A model generated the notes under the pieces. The model was not told the origin of the DNA and did no database searches. It saw nothing but the letters and a program-made list of their open reading frames with translations. This document shows positions 54,523-63,627 of a stretch of DNA of 64,000 nt, one piece after another; position 1 is the stretch's first letter, and each line of letters starts with the position of its first letter. The stretch is taken from positions 1-64,000 of the forward strand of contig JAGVVZ010000005.1 in NCBI GenBank assembly GCA_018304545.1, read 5' to 3'. The translations under genes were made by a program, and so were the position numbers. Source of the stretch: Candidatus Aenigmatarchaeota archaeon. GTDB taxonomy: Archaea > Aenigmatarchaeota > Aenigmatarchaeia > CG10238-14.

Positions 54523-54786
54523 ATGCAATGGAAGACTTTCTATGTCCAGAATTTAGATTCTACAACTCAAATAATAGGCTATGATTCTAGAATGGCTTTA
54601 GCTAAGGTTAAAAATATGGGTTTGGAAGGTCCCTTTGTAATAAGAGAAAAGGGAATTGTGCTTTTAATTGAAATCAATGGAAAAATAATAGAAAAAGAAA
54701 AATTAACTGAAAAAATGTTACTAGATAGTTTTCCCGATCAGACAAAAGAATGGTTAAGAAGAACGTTTGAAAGTTTCAATCATTAA
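54523..54786 (+). CDS. Small hypothetical protein
   Basis: 87 residues from the ATG at 54523 (MQWKTFYVQNLDSTTQI). A TATA-like attatatatt about 26 bases upstream favours this leaderless start over in-frame upstream TTG codons. The fold looks alpha/beta with a basic centre (FVIREKGIVLLIEINGKIIEK); no family recognised. It stands alone between two intergenic gaps of about 110 bases. Confidence 0.7.
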   Translation: MQWKTFYVQNLDSTTQIIGYDSRMALAKVKNMGLEGPFVIREKGIVLLIEINGKIIEKEKLTEKMLLDSFPDQTKEWLRRTFESFNH

Positions 54787-54895
54787 GTATATTATTGGTA
54801 TAAGATTATCAAACACCAGTAATTTTGTTTTAATAAGACTCCTCATACAATTCAATTTCAGAATAAATTCTAAAATAAAAATAAAAAATTGCCGA

Positions 54896-55876
54896 TTAAA
54901 ACATTTCAGGTTTGTTTTCGTTGTTTACTGAGAATTTTCTTGTAGCCAGTATTGATATTATTCCTATTACTGTTATACCTATATACATCCACAAAGCATT
55001 TTCTGAAACAGGCAAAGAGAAGCCGGATTCTTTTACTTTATTATCATTTTCAGTCGTAGCTGAACTTATCTTTTCCGTTGGTTTTTCTACAACAGTTTCC
55101 TTCACGATCTCAACTAGCTTGTCTGGGTTTTCTCTTACTTCGAATACTGCTCCAGGTGACCAAACTGTTTTAACAGTTCCGCAAACAGGGTCCTTTAATT
55201 CACCCTTTACGAACGCATAATATCTCCCTGGTCCCAAATTACCTGCTATGAAATCTAAACTGGTAACTGTATACTCACCGTTGCTGACTGATAAGAAATG
55301 GCTTTGTTTTAAAATAGGCATGCCTTCTCTGTTTTGTTTTTCGTATAAGTACAAAGTTAATTTCAATCCTTGTCTTACATAATCAGTGCCGGATACAACA
55401 ATAGTTGCATCTACTTTTATTCTTTCGTCTGAACCTTCTCCTCTATAAACCATGTATTTCGAGAATTCAGGTTTTTCTATAGCAAAGTCATGTAGTTTCA
55501 CTGGTTTTTTAACTTGCAGTGAAGTTGTAGAATACTCAGATTCTCCTAAGGCACCTAGTAACACTCTTACTCCATGAGTTCCTGGATAAAGCATTGATGT
55601 ATCAATACTATCTTCTATTACAGGATCTCCTTCATCTGTTTCAAATGTGTGTGTACCAATAAGATTATTATCTACATATACTTTTACTCTAGCCTGCCCG
55701 AAGACATCTCTTGCTTCAACTGGCACTGAAAGTTTTACTTGTTTTCCTTGGCATACTTTCTTGTCTGACAAACTGATTTTTCCTACATTTAAGCTAGGTT
55801 CGTGTGCCATTATGACACTAACTGACATTAATAGTACTGTCGCTAGTACAAAAACTTTCAAAAACTCTTTTTTCAT
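54896..55876 (-). CDS. Secreted surface protein with C-terminal membrane anchor
   Basis: 326 residues: a signal peptide ending IMA (about residue 24), two Ig/CARDB-like beta domains (about 27-125 and 130-250), a Glu/Lys/Thr-rich linker (about 250-290) and a C-terminal TM helix (about 293-312). It has only two cysteines, unlike the pilus-locus surface proteins. It may be a cell-surface or envelope protein. Confidence 0.8.
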   Translation of the reverse strand: MKKEFLKVFVLATVLLMSVSVIMAHEPSLNVGKISLSDKKVCQGKQVKLSVPVEARDVFGQARVKVYVDNNLIGTHTFETDEGDPVIEDSIDTSMLYPGTHGVRVLLGALGESEYSTTSLQVKKPVKLHDFAIEKPEFSKYMVYRGEGSDERIKVDATIVVSGTDYVRQGLKLTLYLYEKQNREGMPILKQSHFLSVSNGEYTVTSLDFIAGNLGPGRYYAFVKGELKDPVCGTVKTVWSPGAVFEVRENPDKLVEIVKETVVEKPTEKISSATTENDNKVKESGFSLPVSENALWMYIGITVIGIISILATRKFSVNNENKPEMF

Positions 55877-55937
55877 ATATTTTCTTTGTCTGGACAGGGA
55901 TTTTAACCTAATCTATCTTGTAATAAAAGAAAAATTT

Positions 55938-56126
55938 CTATTTAATTTCATGAGAAACAAGACATTTTGTATCGCTGAATTCACATATGACACAGCATTT
56001 TTTTTTTGATGTAACGATTTCTCTGCAACTATCGCATTCAAAAAAAGGGATGCATTTGTTTGTTGGTACTACCATTTTGATTACGGTCTTGCAGCTAGGG
56101 CATTTTACATTTGCGTAATTGTTCAT
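55938..56126 (-). CDS. GDCCVxC-type zinc-ribbon protein
   Basis: 62 residues with the pattern CPSC, then CDSC and a CCVIC motif plus a later Cys, matching the GDCCVxC domain family (normally GDCCVFC, here KKKCCVIC). A small cysteine-rich protein often found with redox or metal genes. It starts one base after the glutaredoxin gene ends, so the two may be co-expressed. Confidence 0.75.
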   Translation of the reverse strand: MNNYANVKCPSCKTVIKMVVPTNKCIPFFECDSCREIVTSKKKCCVICEFSDTKCLVSHEIK

Positions 56127-56127
56127 T

Positions 56128-56367
56128 TTATCCGCTTCTCTGTTTTAATGCTCTTTCTAAAGCAGGTTTGTTGAAACCCACTATAATCTGGCCGTCAATA
56201 TCTATGACAGGAACACCCATCTGACCGGATTTTTCTACCATTTCTTGTGCTGCTTTAGGATTTAGAGAAACATTTATTTCTTTGAATTTCACATTGTTTT
56301 CTTTAAAATATTTTTTCGCCATATCACAGTATGGGCAAATAGATGTGGTATAAATTGTTATGTCCAT
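56128..56367 (-). CDS. Glutaredoxin-like protein
   Basis: 79 residues from the ATG at 56367, preceded by GAGGT; the frame extends a further 20 residues upstream but these are polar and outside the fold. The thioredoxin-fold core MDITIYTTSICPYCDMAKK contains the CPYC active site; the cis-Pro region MGVPVIDIDG and the C-terminal GFNKPALERALK are typical. It reduces disulfides. Confidence 0.92.
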   Translation of the reverse strand: MDITIYTTSICPYCDMAKKYFKENNVKFKEINVSLNPKAAQEMVEKSGQMGVPVIDIDGQIIVGFNKPALERALKQRSG

Positions 56368-56526
56368 ATTTTTTACCTCTATTTTTTCATCACTTTTTTT
56401 GTCGCATGACAATTTAGATTGTCGCATTTATAATAATATTCCTTTTCTGAACTTCCAGCCAGAATCCACTTGTGCATACCCAACGAGCAAGACATGATAC
56501 AATTTATAAAAGTTAATAATTAAAGT

Positions 56527-57408
56527 TTATTGAGTCGACGGTTGTTTTTGTTGAGAACCTATATTTATGAATGGGAGTGCATCACCGCCCCAATAAACAG
56601 GCATTTTTCCATCCCATCTTTCTATTGCTTTGAATTGGGTTAATTCTGGAGTCACTTCTAATTTTTGTAATTTTAATGCCTCAGCCTGCGCCTTTGCGGT
56701 TAGTAGAAGTGCATCTGCCTCAGCCCTAGCTTGCGTAACTCTTTGTTCTGCTTCAATCTTTATTCTGTCCAGGTCTCTTTCAGCCTTCAATGCAAGCTGT
56801 TCAGCAGTGACCTTTTGTTCAATTGCTCTGTTGAATTCATCCGAGAAATCAAAATCTACTATATTCAATTCATTCACTATTATGTTACCGTCTGACAGAT
56901 CTCCCAGTTTCTCCCCCAGATTTGTTTTCATAACATCCCTGACAATAGCTCTTTTAGTGATTAGCTCTTCTGCTGTGTATTGGGCAGTTGCAGCCTTTAC
57001 AGCTTCCTGTATTGCGGGATCTATTATTCTTTCTCTATATCCAGGGCCTATGTTTTGGAATAACCAGTTAACTCCACTAGGATCAATGTGATAGTTTAAA
57101 GCGATTTGTGTCGTGACGATTTGAAGATCTTTTGACGCGGCGGATGCGTGAGCTTCATATTTTTGTGTTTTCACATCTACTTTGACGACGCTTTCCATTA
57201 TCGGTACTCTTAAGTTGAGACCTTCCTGCATTATTCTATCTTCAACCGCGCCAAACTTTAGAACAACGCCCCTCTCACCAGCGCCTATAATAACAAAGGG
57301 ATTAAGTGTCATTAAAATAAAAATTCCTAAGACGATCAGAAGATATGGTTTTATCTTATTGAAAAAATCAGGAGGCTCAAATGGCATGTCGTTCGGTCTT
57401 TTTACCAT
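56527..57408 (-). CDS. Prohibitin/SPFH-domain membrane protein
   Basis: 293 residues: an N-terminal TM helix (about 23-41), an SPFH domain (about 42-215, including GERGVVLKFGAVEDRI and VNELNIVDFDFSDEF) and a C-terminal coiled coil of KAERDLDRIK-type repeats ending QRVTQARAEADALL. SPFH proteins form large membrane rings that scaffold proteases and organise lipids. No FtsH-type protease is adjacent here. Confidence 0.92.
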   Translation of the reverse strand: MVKRPNDMPFEPPDFFNKIKPYLLIVLGIFILMTLNPFVIIGAGERGVVLKFGAVEDRIMQEGLNLRVPIMESVVKVDVKTQKYEAHASAASKDLQIVTTQIALNYHIDPSGVNWLFQNIGPGYRERIIDPAIQEAVKAATAQYTAEELITKRAIVRDVMKTNLGEKLGDLSDGNIIVNELNIVDFDFSDEFNRAIEQKVTAEQLALKAERDLDRIKIEAEQRVTQARAEADALLLTAKAQAEALKLQKLEVTPELTQFKAIERWDGKMPVYWGGDALPFINIGSQQKQPSTQ

Positions 57409-57426
57409 GACTTGTATTTGTATTTT

Positions 57427-58134
57427 TTAATTAAAATAGGTTTCATTCTTTTTAATTAAAATTTCTTTGAAAATTTTTTCCTGCTCTGTTGTTACTCTTC
57501 CCCGGGAGGATAAATACAATAAAGGCATGAAATGTTTTACAATTTCATTTCTTTCCCACTCTCCAACAATTTTTGAGAATTCTATTTTATCAGAATTTAG
57601 TTTGCCAAGAAAGTCATCTATCTCACTCATAAGTTTATTTATTCTTACTTCTATATCCTCCTCCTCAAAATTGATTTCTTTGGCGATTCTCTTGCCTAAA
57701 ACCTTGTGTTTAACTTCTTTTTTCTCTTTAATTTTCATTGCTTTCCTTAATGCATTCACAAGCTCGTCCAGCGTAACTGATCTTGTAGCATGTCTCTCAA
57801 CAGGCGGAGACAATTTCAATTGAGCTAGTTTCATTTTTATTTCAGCAAAATCCTCGGATTTCAATTGTTCTTCCAGTTGATTTTCCTTTTCACTTTCCAA
57901 CGAATATAATGTATCCGATTTCAATTTCAGTAATATCGCAGCTACCAAAACAACCTTTGCCGGGATTCTGAAATCAATCAACTCCAGATTTTCAATATAT
58001 TTCATGAAAGAATCTGTCAGCTTGCCAATATCGACATCCCATGGATTCATTCCTTCTAAACTAACTATATGATAAATAATATCTTCCCAACTTTGTTTTT
58101 CTATGACTTGACTTAATAATTCTTGCTCATCCAT
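57427..58134 (-). CDS. scpA: Segregation and condensation protein A
   Basis: 235 residues. Kleisin subunit that bridges the SMC head and neck. The N-terminal helices (SWEDIIYHIVSLEGMNPWDV, DIGKLTDSFMKYI) and the C-terminal winged helix near VATEQ (RGRVTTEQEKIFKEI) fit ScpA. It starts one base after the smc gene ends, the usual condensin operon. Confidence 0.9.
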   Translation of the reverse strand: MDEQELLSQVIEKQSWEDIIYHIVSLEGMNPWDVDIGKLTDSFMKYIENLELIDFRIPAKVVLVAAILLKLKSDTLYSLESEKENQLEEQLKSEDFAEIKMKLAQLKLSPPVERHATRSVTLDELVNALRKAMKIKEKKEVKHKVLGKRIAKEINFEEEDIEVRINKLMSEIDDFLGKLNSDKIEFSKIVGEWERNEIVKHFMPLLYLSSRGRVTTEQEKIFKEILIKKNETYFN

Positions 58135-60654
58135 TTATATCACTTGTGTTTGAGGCTCGGTTTGCGGTAGTTCTAATCCCAGTATTTTCGATTCGCCATC
58201 TTCCAGTGTGATCCCATACACTTTATCAGCTTCTTTGATCGTGTAATCGTTATGACTGATCACAATGAATTGTTCTTCTTTTGATAATTTTTTAACCAGA
58301 TTGACAATTTTTTTTGTATTAGGCTTATCCAAAAAAGCATCAACTTCATCAAGTATGTAAAACGGAGACGGTTTGTATAACTGAACACCAAATAAGAATG
58401 CCAGCGCAGCCAATGATTTTTCGCCTCCTGACATGGCATCAATGTTAACAAGGTTCTTTCCACCAGGACTAACCTGGATTAGTAGTCCGCTTTCAATATT
58501 CATTGGATCTTCCAGTTCCAGTGACGACTCGCCGCCAGCAATTTCTTTAAAGACATTTTTGAAATTTTTATCTATACCTTTCAAGGTTTCATAAAAAACT
58601 TCCATTTTTTTCTCTTCGATTTTCTGTATCATTTCTTGAATTATGTTTTTCTCCTCATTTATTTTATCAAACTTATTTTTCAATTCATCAAACTCAAGTT
58701 TGAATGCATCATACTCTTCTATCGCTTTCAAATTAACAAGTCCTAGAGAATTTAATTCTCTTATAGCATTGTTGATGTGCACTTCTAGTATTTCGGGCCT
58801 GTCATCGATATAATCTATTTCACCATATTTTTCTACTTCCAGCTTGTAATTTTCTAACTCAGCCTCCATTTTTGCGGATTTAATTTTCAATTTGTTTATT
58901 TTGTTTTGCATTATGATTCTTATTTCGTACTTCTCCTTTCTCTTTAATTTCAATTCTTCTATTTTTTTGTCAATACCAGTTCTTTCATCTTCTAATCCAA
59001 TTACTTCCTTCGCTTCTCTCTCTTCGCTTCTTCTTAAATCGTCTATTTTTCTGTTCAGCTGATCTATTTCAATCTTTAGGAAATTATTTTCCTCTTCCAA
59101 CTCTCTTTTTGAATTTACATATTCTCTTATTTCGTTCTCATGTCCTAACATTTCTCTTTTCTGGTAATATCCGCCTATCATTGCGCCAGACCTTTCTGCT
59201 AAATCTCCATCTAGGGTAACCATTCTTATTTTTCCTATTCCAATCTCTCTTGCCACACCAAGATTTTCAACTATGATTGTGTCTCCAAAAACATGCTCAA
59301 TCGCCGGCGCAAATTTTCTGTCGTATTTAATTAAGCTAGTTATTGATCCAACAACACCTGGTCTTTTTAACAATCTCATTTCTTCCGGCGATAATTTTCT
59401 TGGTTTTATTCTGTTTAGGGGTAAAAATGTAGCCCTTCCTAGTCTCTCTCTTTTCAGATAATTTATACACTCGGTGGCGATTAATGAGTTTTCCACAACT
59501 ATATTTTGGAGTTTATTTCCGCCCGCGACTTCAATAGCAGTTTCATAATCCCTCGAAACTTTGATTAAATCTCCAACAACACCGTAAACGCCATCTTGTT
59601 TCAGGTTGAGTATTATCTTGACACCTTTGCTGAAATCTCTGATATCACCGAAAGATTCCAGTTTTTGTACAAGGCTGTTTATTCTTTCTGTTTCTCTTTC
59701 ATTTGATTCCACTTTCGTTTCATTCCTAAGGATTTTATTTTTTATATCTTCAATCTCTTGTCTTATGCTGCTCTCTCTTGATCGAACAAACATTTTATCA
59801 GCTATATCTTCCTTCCTTTTCTCGTCTTGTTCTATTTCCGTTTCTATTTCTCTGATTTCGTTCTCTAATTTTTGTATTTCTTCTTCGTCGCTAGTAACCT
59901 CTTCATTTGAGGTTTCATAATCTTTGTTCAATAATGAGAATCTTTTATGAGCCAGAGATGCTCGTAGCCTTTCGAGGTTTTGTTGTAAATCTTTGTATTT
60001 CAATGCCGTGTTTCTTTCATTTTCTAGCTGCACAAGCCTTTCCATTCTTTCAGAGATGACAATCTCCACCTCTTTCAATTTCTGTTCAACCTTTTCCAGA
60101 TTGGCTAATGCCTTTTCTTTTTTTTCATTGTAATGCTTTATTCCGGCTATTTCATCTATGATTCCTCTTCTCTCTTCCGGGTCCATCTCGATAACTTGCG
60201 TAACATCCCCCTGCATAATTATGTTATAACCATCTGGATGGATCCTAGCTGATGACAATAATTCTAGAATCTTTTCTCTGGTAGTTGTACTTCCGTTTAT
60301 TTTGAATAGGCTCATTCCTTGTTTGTTTACTTTTCTTGTCACCGCTACTTCCTCTTCGTCAAACGGAAATATTTTTTTAGAGTTGTCAAACCACAGCGTG
60401 ACAGCAGCGTAATCTGCTGGTGGGTTCCCATCGTGTCCATGATAAATCAATTCATGGAGCCTGTCAGCTCGTAATGATTTAGCAGAACTTCTGCCTAACG
60501 CGAAGCTAATAGCGTCTGCCACGTTGCTCTTGCCTGATCCATTCGGACCGCATATACAAACAAATCCGTCAAAAAAAGGTATAGATATTTTTCTCCTAAA
60601 TGATTTGAATCCCTGAAGTGTTATTCTTGTGAGTTTGGTGCCGAGCTCATTCAT
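58135..60654 (-). CDS. smc: SMC condensin ATPase, shortened arms
   Basis: 839 residues against about 1,150-1,190 for typical SMC. All functional parts are there: Walker A GPNGSGKSNVADAIS (about residue 36), the QGDVTQVIEM segment, a hinge (about residues 345-510, with GVYGVVGDLI and the ERSGAMIGG end), signature MSGGEKSLAALAFLF (about 739) and Walker B YILDEVDAFLD (about 766). Only the coiled-coil arms, about 170 residues each instead of about 300, are short. Head-to-tail structure is intact with no frameshift, so this looks like genuine compaction. Confidence 0.93.
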   Translation of the reverse strand: MNELGTKLTRITLQGFKSFRRKISIPFFDGFVCICGPNGSGKSNVADAISFALGRSSAKSLRADRLHELIYHGHDGNPPADYAAVTLWFDNSKKIFPFDEEEVAVTRKVNKQGMSLFKINGSTTTREKILELLSSARIHPDGYNIIMQGDVTQVIEMDPEERRGIIDEIAGIKHYNEKKEKALANLEKVEQKLKEVEIVISERMERLVQLENERNTALKYKDLQQNLERLRASLAHKRFSLLNKDYETSNEEVTSDEEEIQKLENEIREIETEIEQDEKRKEDIADKMFVRSRESSIRQEIEDIKNKILRNETKVESNERETERINSLVQKLESFGDIRDFSKGVKIILNLKQDGVYGVVGDLIKVSRDYETAIEVAGGNKLQNIVVENSLIATECINYLKRERLGRATFLPLNRIKPRKLSPEEMRLLKRPGVVGSITSLIKYDRKFAPAIEHVFGDTIIVENLGVAREIGIGKIRMVTLDGDLAERSGAMIGGYYQKREMLGHENEIREYVNSKRELEEENNFLKIEIDQLNRKIDDLRRSEEREAKEVIGLEDERTGIDKKIEELKLKRKEKYEIRIIMQNKINKLKIKSAKMEAELENYKLEVEKYGEIDYIDDRPEILEVHINNAIRELNSLGLVNLKAIEEYDAFKLEFDELKNKFDKINEEKNIIQEMIQKIEEKKMEVFYETLKGIDKNFKNVFKEIAGGESSLELEDPMNIESGLLIQVSPGGKNLVNIDAMSGGEKSLAALAFLFGVQLYKPSPFYILDEVDAFLDKPNTKKIVNLVKKLSKEEQFIVISHNDYTIKEADKVYGITLEDGESKILGLELPQTEPQTQVI

Positions 60655-60702
60655 GCTTAAAAAATAGGCGGAATTTTATTAAATTGTTTTGCTTTTCAGT
60701 AG

Positions 60703-60951
60703 TTAAGCGAAAATATTGCTTATTAGAAGAAAAATTATAATCCATGTGAATAGGTAAGTTGAAAGTCCATCCGCAATTAAGGTTTTTATTTTGTTGCTGT
60801 CTTTAGATTTGTTCAACAATGGAATAAGTGTTAACAGATAAAATCCAATCAATATAGAAAACAACAAAAAAACGTTCTCAATCACGGGGGAGATGGACCC
60901 TATTGCTATGCCCAATATAAGATATACTATTGCCATTTTTCTTGTTTCCAT
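60703..60951 (-). CDS. Small membrane protein
   Basis: 82 residues with two or three TM helices and a basic central loop (LLNKSKDSNKIKTLI). No recognised family. It lies upstream of smc on the same strand and divergent from the next gene. Confidence 0.65.
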   Translation of the reverse strand: METRKMAIVYLILGIAIGSISPVIENVFLLFSILIGFYLLTLIPLLNKSKDSNKIKTLIADGLSTYLFTWIIIFLLISNIFA

Positions 60952-61016
60952 GGATAATTAATAGACTTTAAATTTAAAAAGAAACATTTTAAGTTGGAAA
61001 TTTTAAGTTATATTTG

Positions 61017-61403
61017 ATGGTAAACGAAATTAGTAAATTTCTTGGATTAATTTCAAAGTACATAGGCGTAGATAAAGTATTGCTGACACCTATAAACTTC
61101 TTTAAAGCATTATTGATTCCGTTTTTTATTTGGTGGTACGGTATTTATGAATTTCTGAACGAAATGAAGTTTTTTGGCGGTAGTGTCGTAAGCGTATTAT
61201 TGGCTGGATTATTGTCAGTATTAGCTATAAAATCATTCTCCTTTTTGGTCACATGGACATGGCTGAGCGCATTGGTGCCTCTTGGGTATTTGTTATTTAT
61301 GAAATTCAGGATGAACTTGATTTTGGTTTTAGTGATCATGGGTGCTTATTTTTTATTCAATTTAATTGCCATAGATTTTATAGCAGAGATGACCTTTAAG
61401 TAA
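61017..61403 (+). CDS. Membrane protein of the pilus-associated paralog type
   Basis: 128 residues from the ATG at 61017 with about four TM helices. The middle (FLNEMKFFGGSVVSVLLAGLL) is similar in plan to the start of the 62197 product. First of four plus-strand membrane genes; hypothetical. Confidence 0.65.
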   Translation: MVNEISKFLGLISKYIGVDKVLLTPINFFKALLIPFFIWWYGIYEFLNEMKFFGGSVVSVLLAGLLSVLAIKSFSFLVTWTWLSALVPLGYLLFMKFRMNLILVLVIMGAYFLFNLIAIDFIAEMTFK

Positions 61404-61456
61404 CGAATTGTCCTAGGTTTATTTATTTGAAATACTAAAAATAAAAAAGATAGAAT

Positions 61457-62197
61457 ATGGTATACTCTGCAAATGTTATGCGCGCTCTTATGGGCATCAA
61501 AAAAGCCACACCATTTATAATGATTCTTTTAATATTGTTTATAGGCTTTTGGTCTGTGGTATACTCTAGTGTTACATATCATCCAGGTAGCCTACAAAAA
61601 ACAAAAATACCGCGTCCAGTTTATAGTATCATGCTGATTATGGGATTTCCTGATGAATGGTTATTTTTTCCAGCTATCATCTATGTCGGTTTAATCCCAT
61701 TCTTAATCCTGTCTGTATCGATATATGGGGTCTTAAATGATATTGTAAAGCTTTTCAACCAAAATTTAAACATGATTTTGGGATTTTTAATTACTGTTAC
61801 TATAATTCCAATGGGTCTTTTTACTCGAATGGTCTCTTTTGTTCTTTCTACATGGACAATGTTATGGTTCGGTATAATGGCAAGCATACTATTTTTGAAT
61901 GTGATTATTCATTTCTGGGGTAGAATGAGCGGATTTGGTTTTATGGAAGAGCTTGAAGATAATTTGAATAAAGATAAACTAGAGGTCCAATATACTCAAC
62001 TTCTGGTAGAAGCGGGAGATATGATAAAGGCAGCCCAGGCAATTGGAAACCCTCAAGTTGCAGCTTTGGCTGTTAGGGCCGAAGGAAAACTTAATGCAGC
62101 TTATAATACTAAAATTTTGTATAATACATCAAATAATATTTCGGATTTAAAAAGAGCGATTAGTCTCTTGAATGAAGCAAAACAGGTGTTAGGATAA
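61457..62197 (+). CDS. Membrane protein with C-terminal soluble helical domain
   Basis: 246 residues: four or five TM helices (to about residue 155) followed by a helical cytoplasmic part (about 160-246) that reads KDKLEVQYTQLLVEAGD and KRAISLLNEAKQVLG, an amphipathic bundle perhaps like TPR-type packing. The segment IPFLILSVSIYGVLNDIVKLF matches the signature of the proteins at 26928-28648. It overlaps the next gene by one base. Confidence 0.7.
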   Translation: MVYSANVMRALMGIKKATPFIMILLILFIGFWSVVYSSVTYHPGSLQKTKIPRPVYSIMLIMGFPDEWLFFPAIIYVGLIPFLILSVSIYGVLNDIVKLFNQNLNMILGFLITVTIIPMGLFTRMVSFVLSTWTMLWFGIMASILFLNVIIHFWGRMSGFGFMEELEDNLNKDKLEVQYTQLLVEAGDMIKAAQAIGNPQVAALAVRAEGKLNAAYNTKILYNTSNNISDLKRAISLLNEAKQVLG

Positions 62198-62514
62198 TGC
62201 CAATACTAAACTATCCAACTAATAGCATACTTTTTGGACTAATCGTACCCTTTTTAATATCTTTCACCATTTTTTTCGGAGCCTTATCAATAGTGAAAAT
62301 TTTTGATAAAAAAATCAATTTAGTATTGTCGATTATAATATCATTATTTGTATTAAATTCTGGTTATTATGATAGAGTAATAGCAGTTGTGGGGACAGGC
62401 AATATGCTGATATTTTTTGCTCTCATAATCATAATAACGATTTTAATCGTAAAGAATGTTAAAAACAAATTCTCTCCATCAAGTACTTCTATATTTTATT
62501 TTATGGGTGTCTAA
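62197..62514 (+). CDS. Membrane protein of the pilus-associated paralog type
   Basis: 105 residues with three or four TM helices. FGLIVPFLISFTIFFGAL followed by KIFDKKINLVLSIIISLFVL parallels the FLFPFLLTMAIFYGLLR-KIFG-N... pattern of the proteins at 27453 and 28028. It abuts the next gene exactly. Confidence 0.7.
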   Translation: MPILNYPTNSILFGLIVPFLISFTIFFGALSIVKIFDKKINLVLSIIISLFVLNSGYYDRVIAVVGTGNMLIFFALIIIITILIVKNVKNKFSPSSTSIFYFMGV

Positions 62515-62973
62515 ATGGCTATACCGATATTAAGTAATATTTTGTCCCTTCCTCAGATTCCATACATCTCTTTTATTTTGATCATTTTTAGTTTGTTAAA
62601 TTTTCTTAGGATTCTAGGCAAAGTTCTTAGTTTCATTGCCGCTATCGTGTTGACATTTCTAATATTCAAATTCGGAATATACTCACAATATCTTTCAGTA
62701 ATACCATCTTCGTTCCTCCCGTTCTTAGGATTAGGTCTTCTTGTAGTTTCAGTATTTTCGGGACCGAAGAAGAAACAGCAATTAGGACCGATAGGTCAAA
62801 CACCAGTTCAATTTGGAGAACTGACTAGACTGATGAACGATGAAAAAAAATTGGAGAGAAAATACTACTGGTTTTTAAGCAAAGGATGGTCTTTCCCCGC
62901 TTATATGACTCAAAGAAAATTGTTAGGGATCAGGAACAGAATAGAAAAATTAAGAAGAAACGTTGGAAAATAA
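62515..62973 (+). CDS. Small membrane protein with cytoplasmic tail
   Basis: 152 residues: three TM helices (about 1-80) and a hydrophilic tail (about 85-152) with a basic helical end (LMNDEKKLERKYYWFLSK). Related in plan to its neighbours. Stops one base short of the convergent gene at 62975. Confidence 0.65.
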   Translation: MAIPILSNILSLPQIPYISFILIIFSLLNFLRILGKVLSFIAAIVLTFLIFKFGIYSQYLSVIPSSFLPFLGLGLLVVSVFSGPKKKQQLGPIGQTPVQFGELTRLMNDEKKLERKYYWFLSKGWSFPAYMTQRKLLGIRNRIEKLRRNVGK

Positions 62974-62974
62974 T

Positions 62975-63580
62975 CTAAACTCCAAACACGAGTCCTAAAG
63001 AAATAGCTACTCCGGGTGCATATCCATATCTTGCTTCTGCTTGAGTTCTAACCTTTTTCGCATATGGCTTTGCGCTTCCTTCTGCTTTGGCTCCTTTTAG
63101 AATATCTTCTCTCATGAAATATATTTCATTGATTAAATAAGCCGGTAGTAAATCCATTATTTCTGTCGGATCAAATTCGGAAAGTACTTCCCATATTGCA
63201 ATAGGTATTGTTTTTACTATACCTCTATCCTTCAAATGTTTTCTGAAATAATCTACTTTTCTTCCAGCAGTAGCTTCTGCGACTTCTTGAGCAGCTTTAA
63301 TATAAGGAGCCAGATAAGGAGCTACCGCTTCAGCACCCAAAGCACCCAGGCTTATGAGCAAATCAACTGCATCAACGTAGAAAGCTTCCTTCAGTCTAGG
63401 TAAGTATCTTTGAACATTTTTCATTACAGATGCCCTATAAGAAGGATTTTTTAAATATGTTTTTAATCTGGGATCTAAACCTAATAGATCAACAACGAAG
63501 TATGAAACAGCATAATCGATACCTCTCTTTGCAAAATTAATTCCGAACTGTACTAATATTTCCTTAATATAATCAGACAT
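62975..63580 (-). CDS. Hypothetical helical protein
   Basis: 201 residues, mostly alpha-helical with moderate hydrophobicity but no clear TM helix; the C-terminus is Gly/Ala-rich (PGVAISLGLVFGV). No family recognised. It is convergent with the membrane-gene cluster. Confidence 0.6.
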   Translation of the reverse strand: MSDYIKEILVQFGINFAKRGIDYAVSYFVVDLLGLDPRLKTYLKNPSYRASVMKNVQRYLPRLKEAFYVDAVDLLISLGALGAEAVAPYLAPYIKAAQEVAEATAGRKVDYFRKHLKDRGIVKTIPIAIWEVLSEFDPTEIMDLLPAYLINEIYFMREDILKGAKAEGSAKPYAKKVRTQAEARYGYAPGVAISLGLVFGV

Positions 63581-63627
63581 TAGATACCAACTATATTTTT
63601 ATTTGTGCAAATATATAATTTATTATT

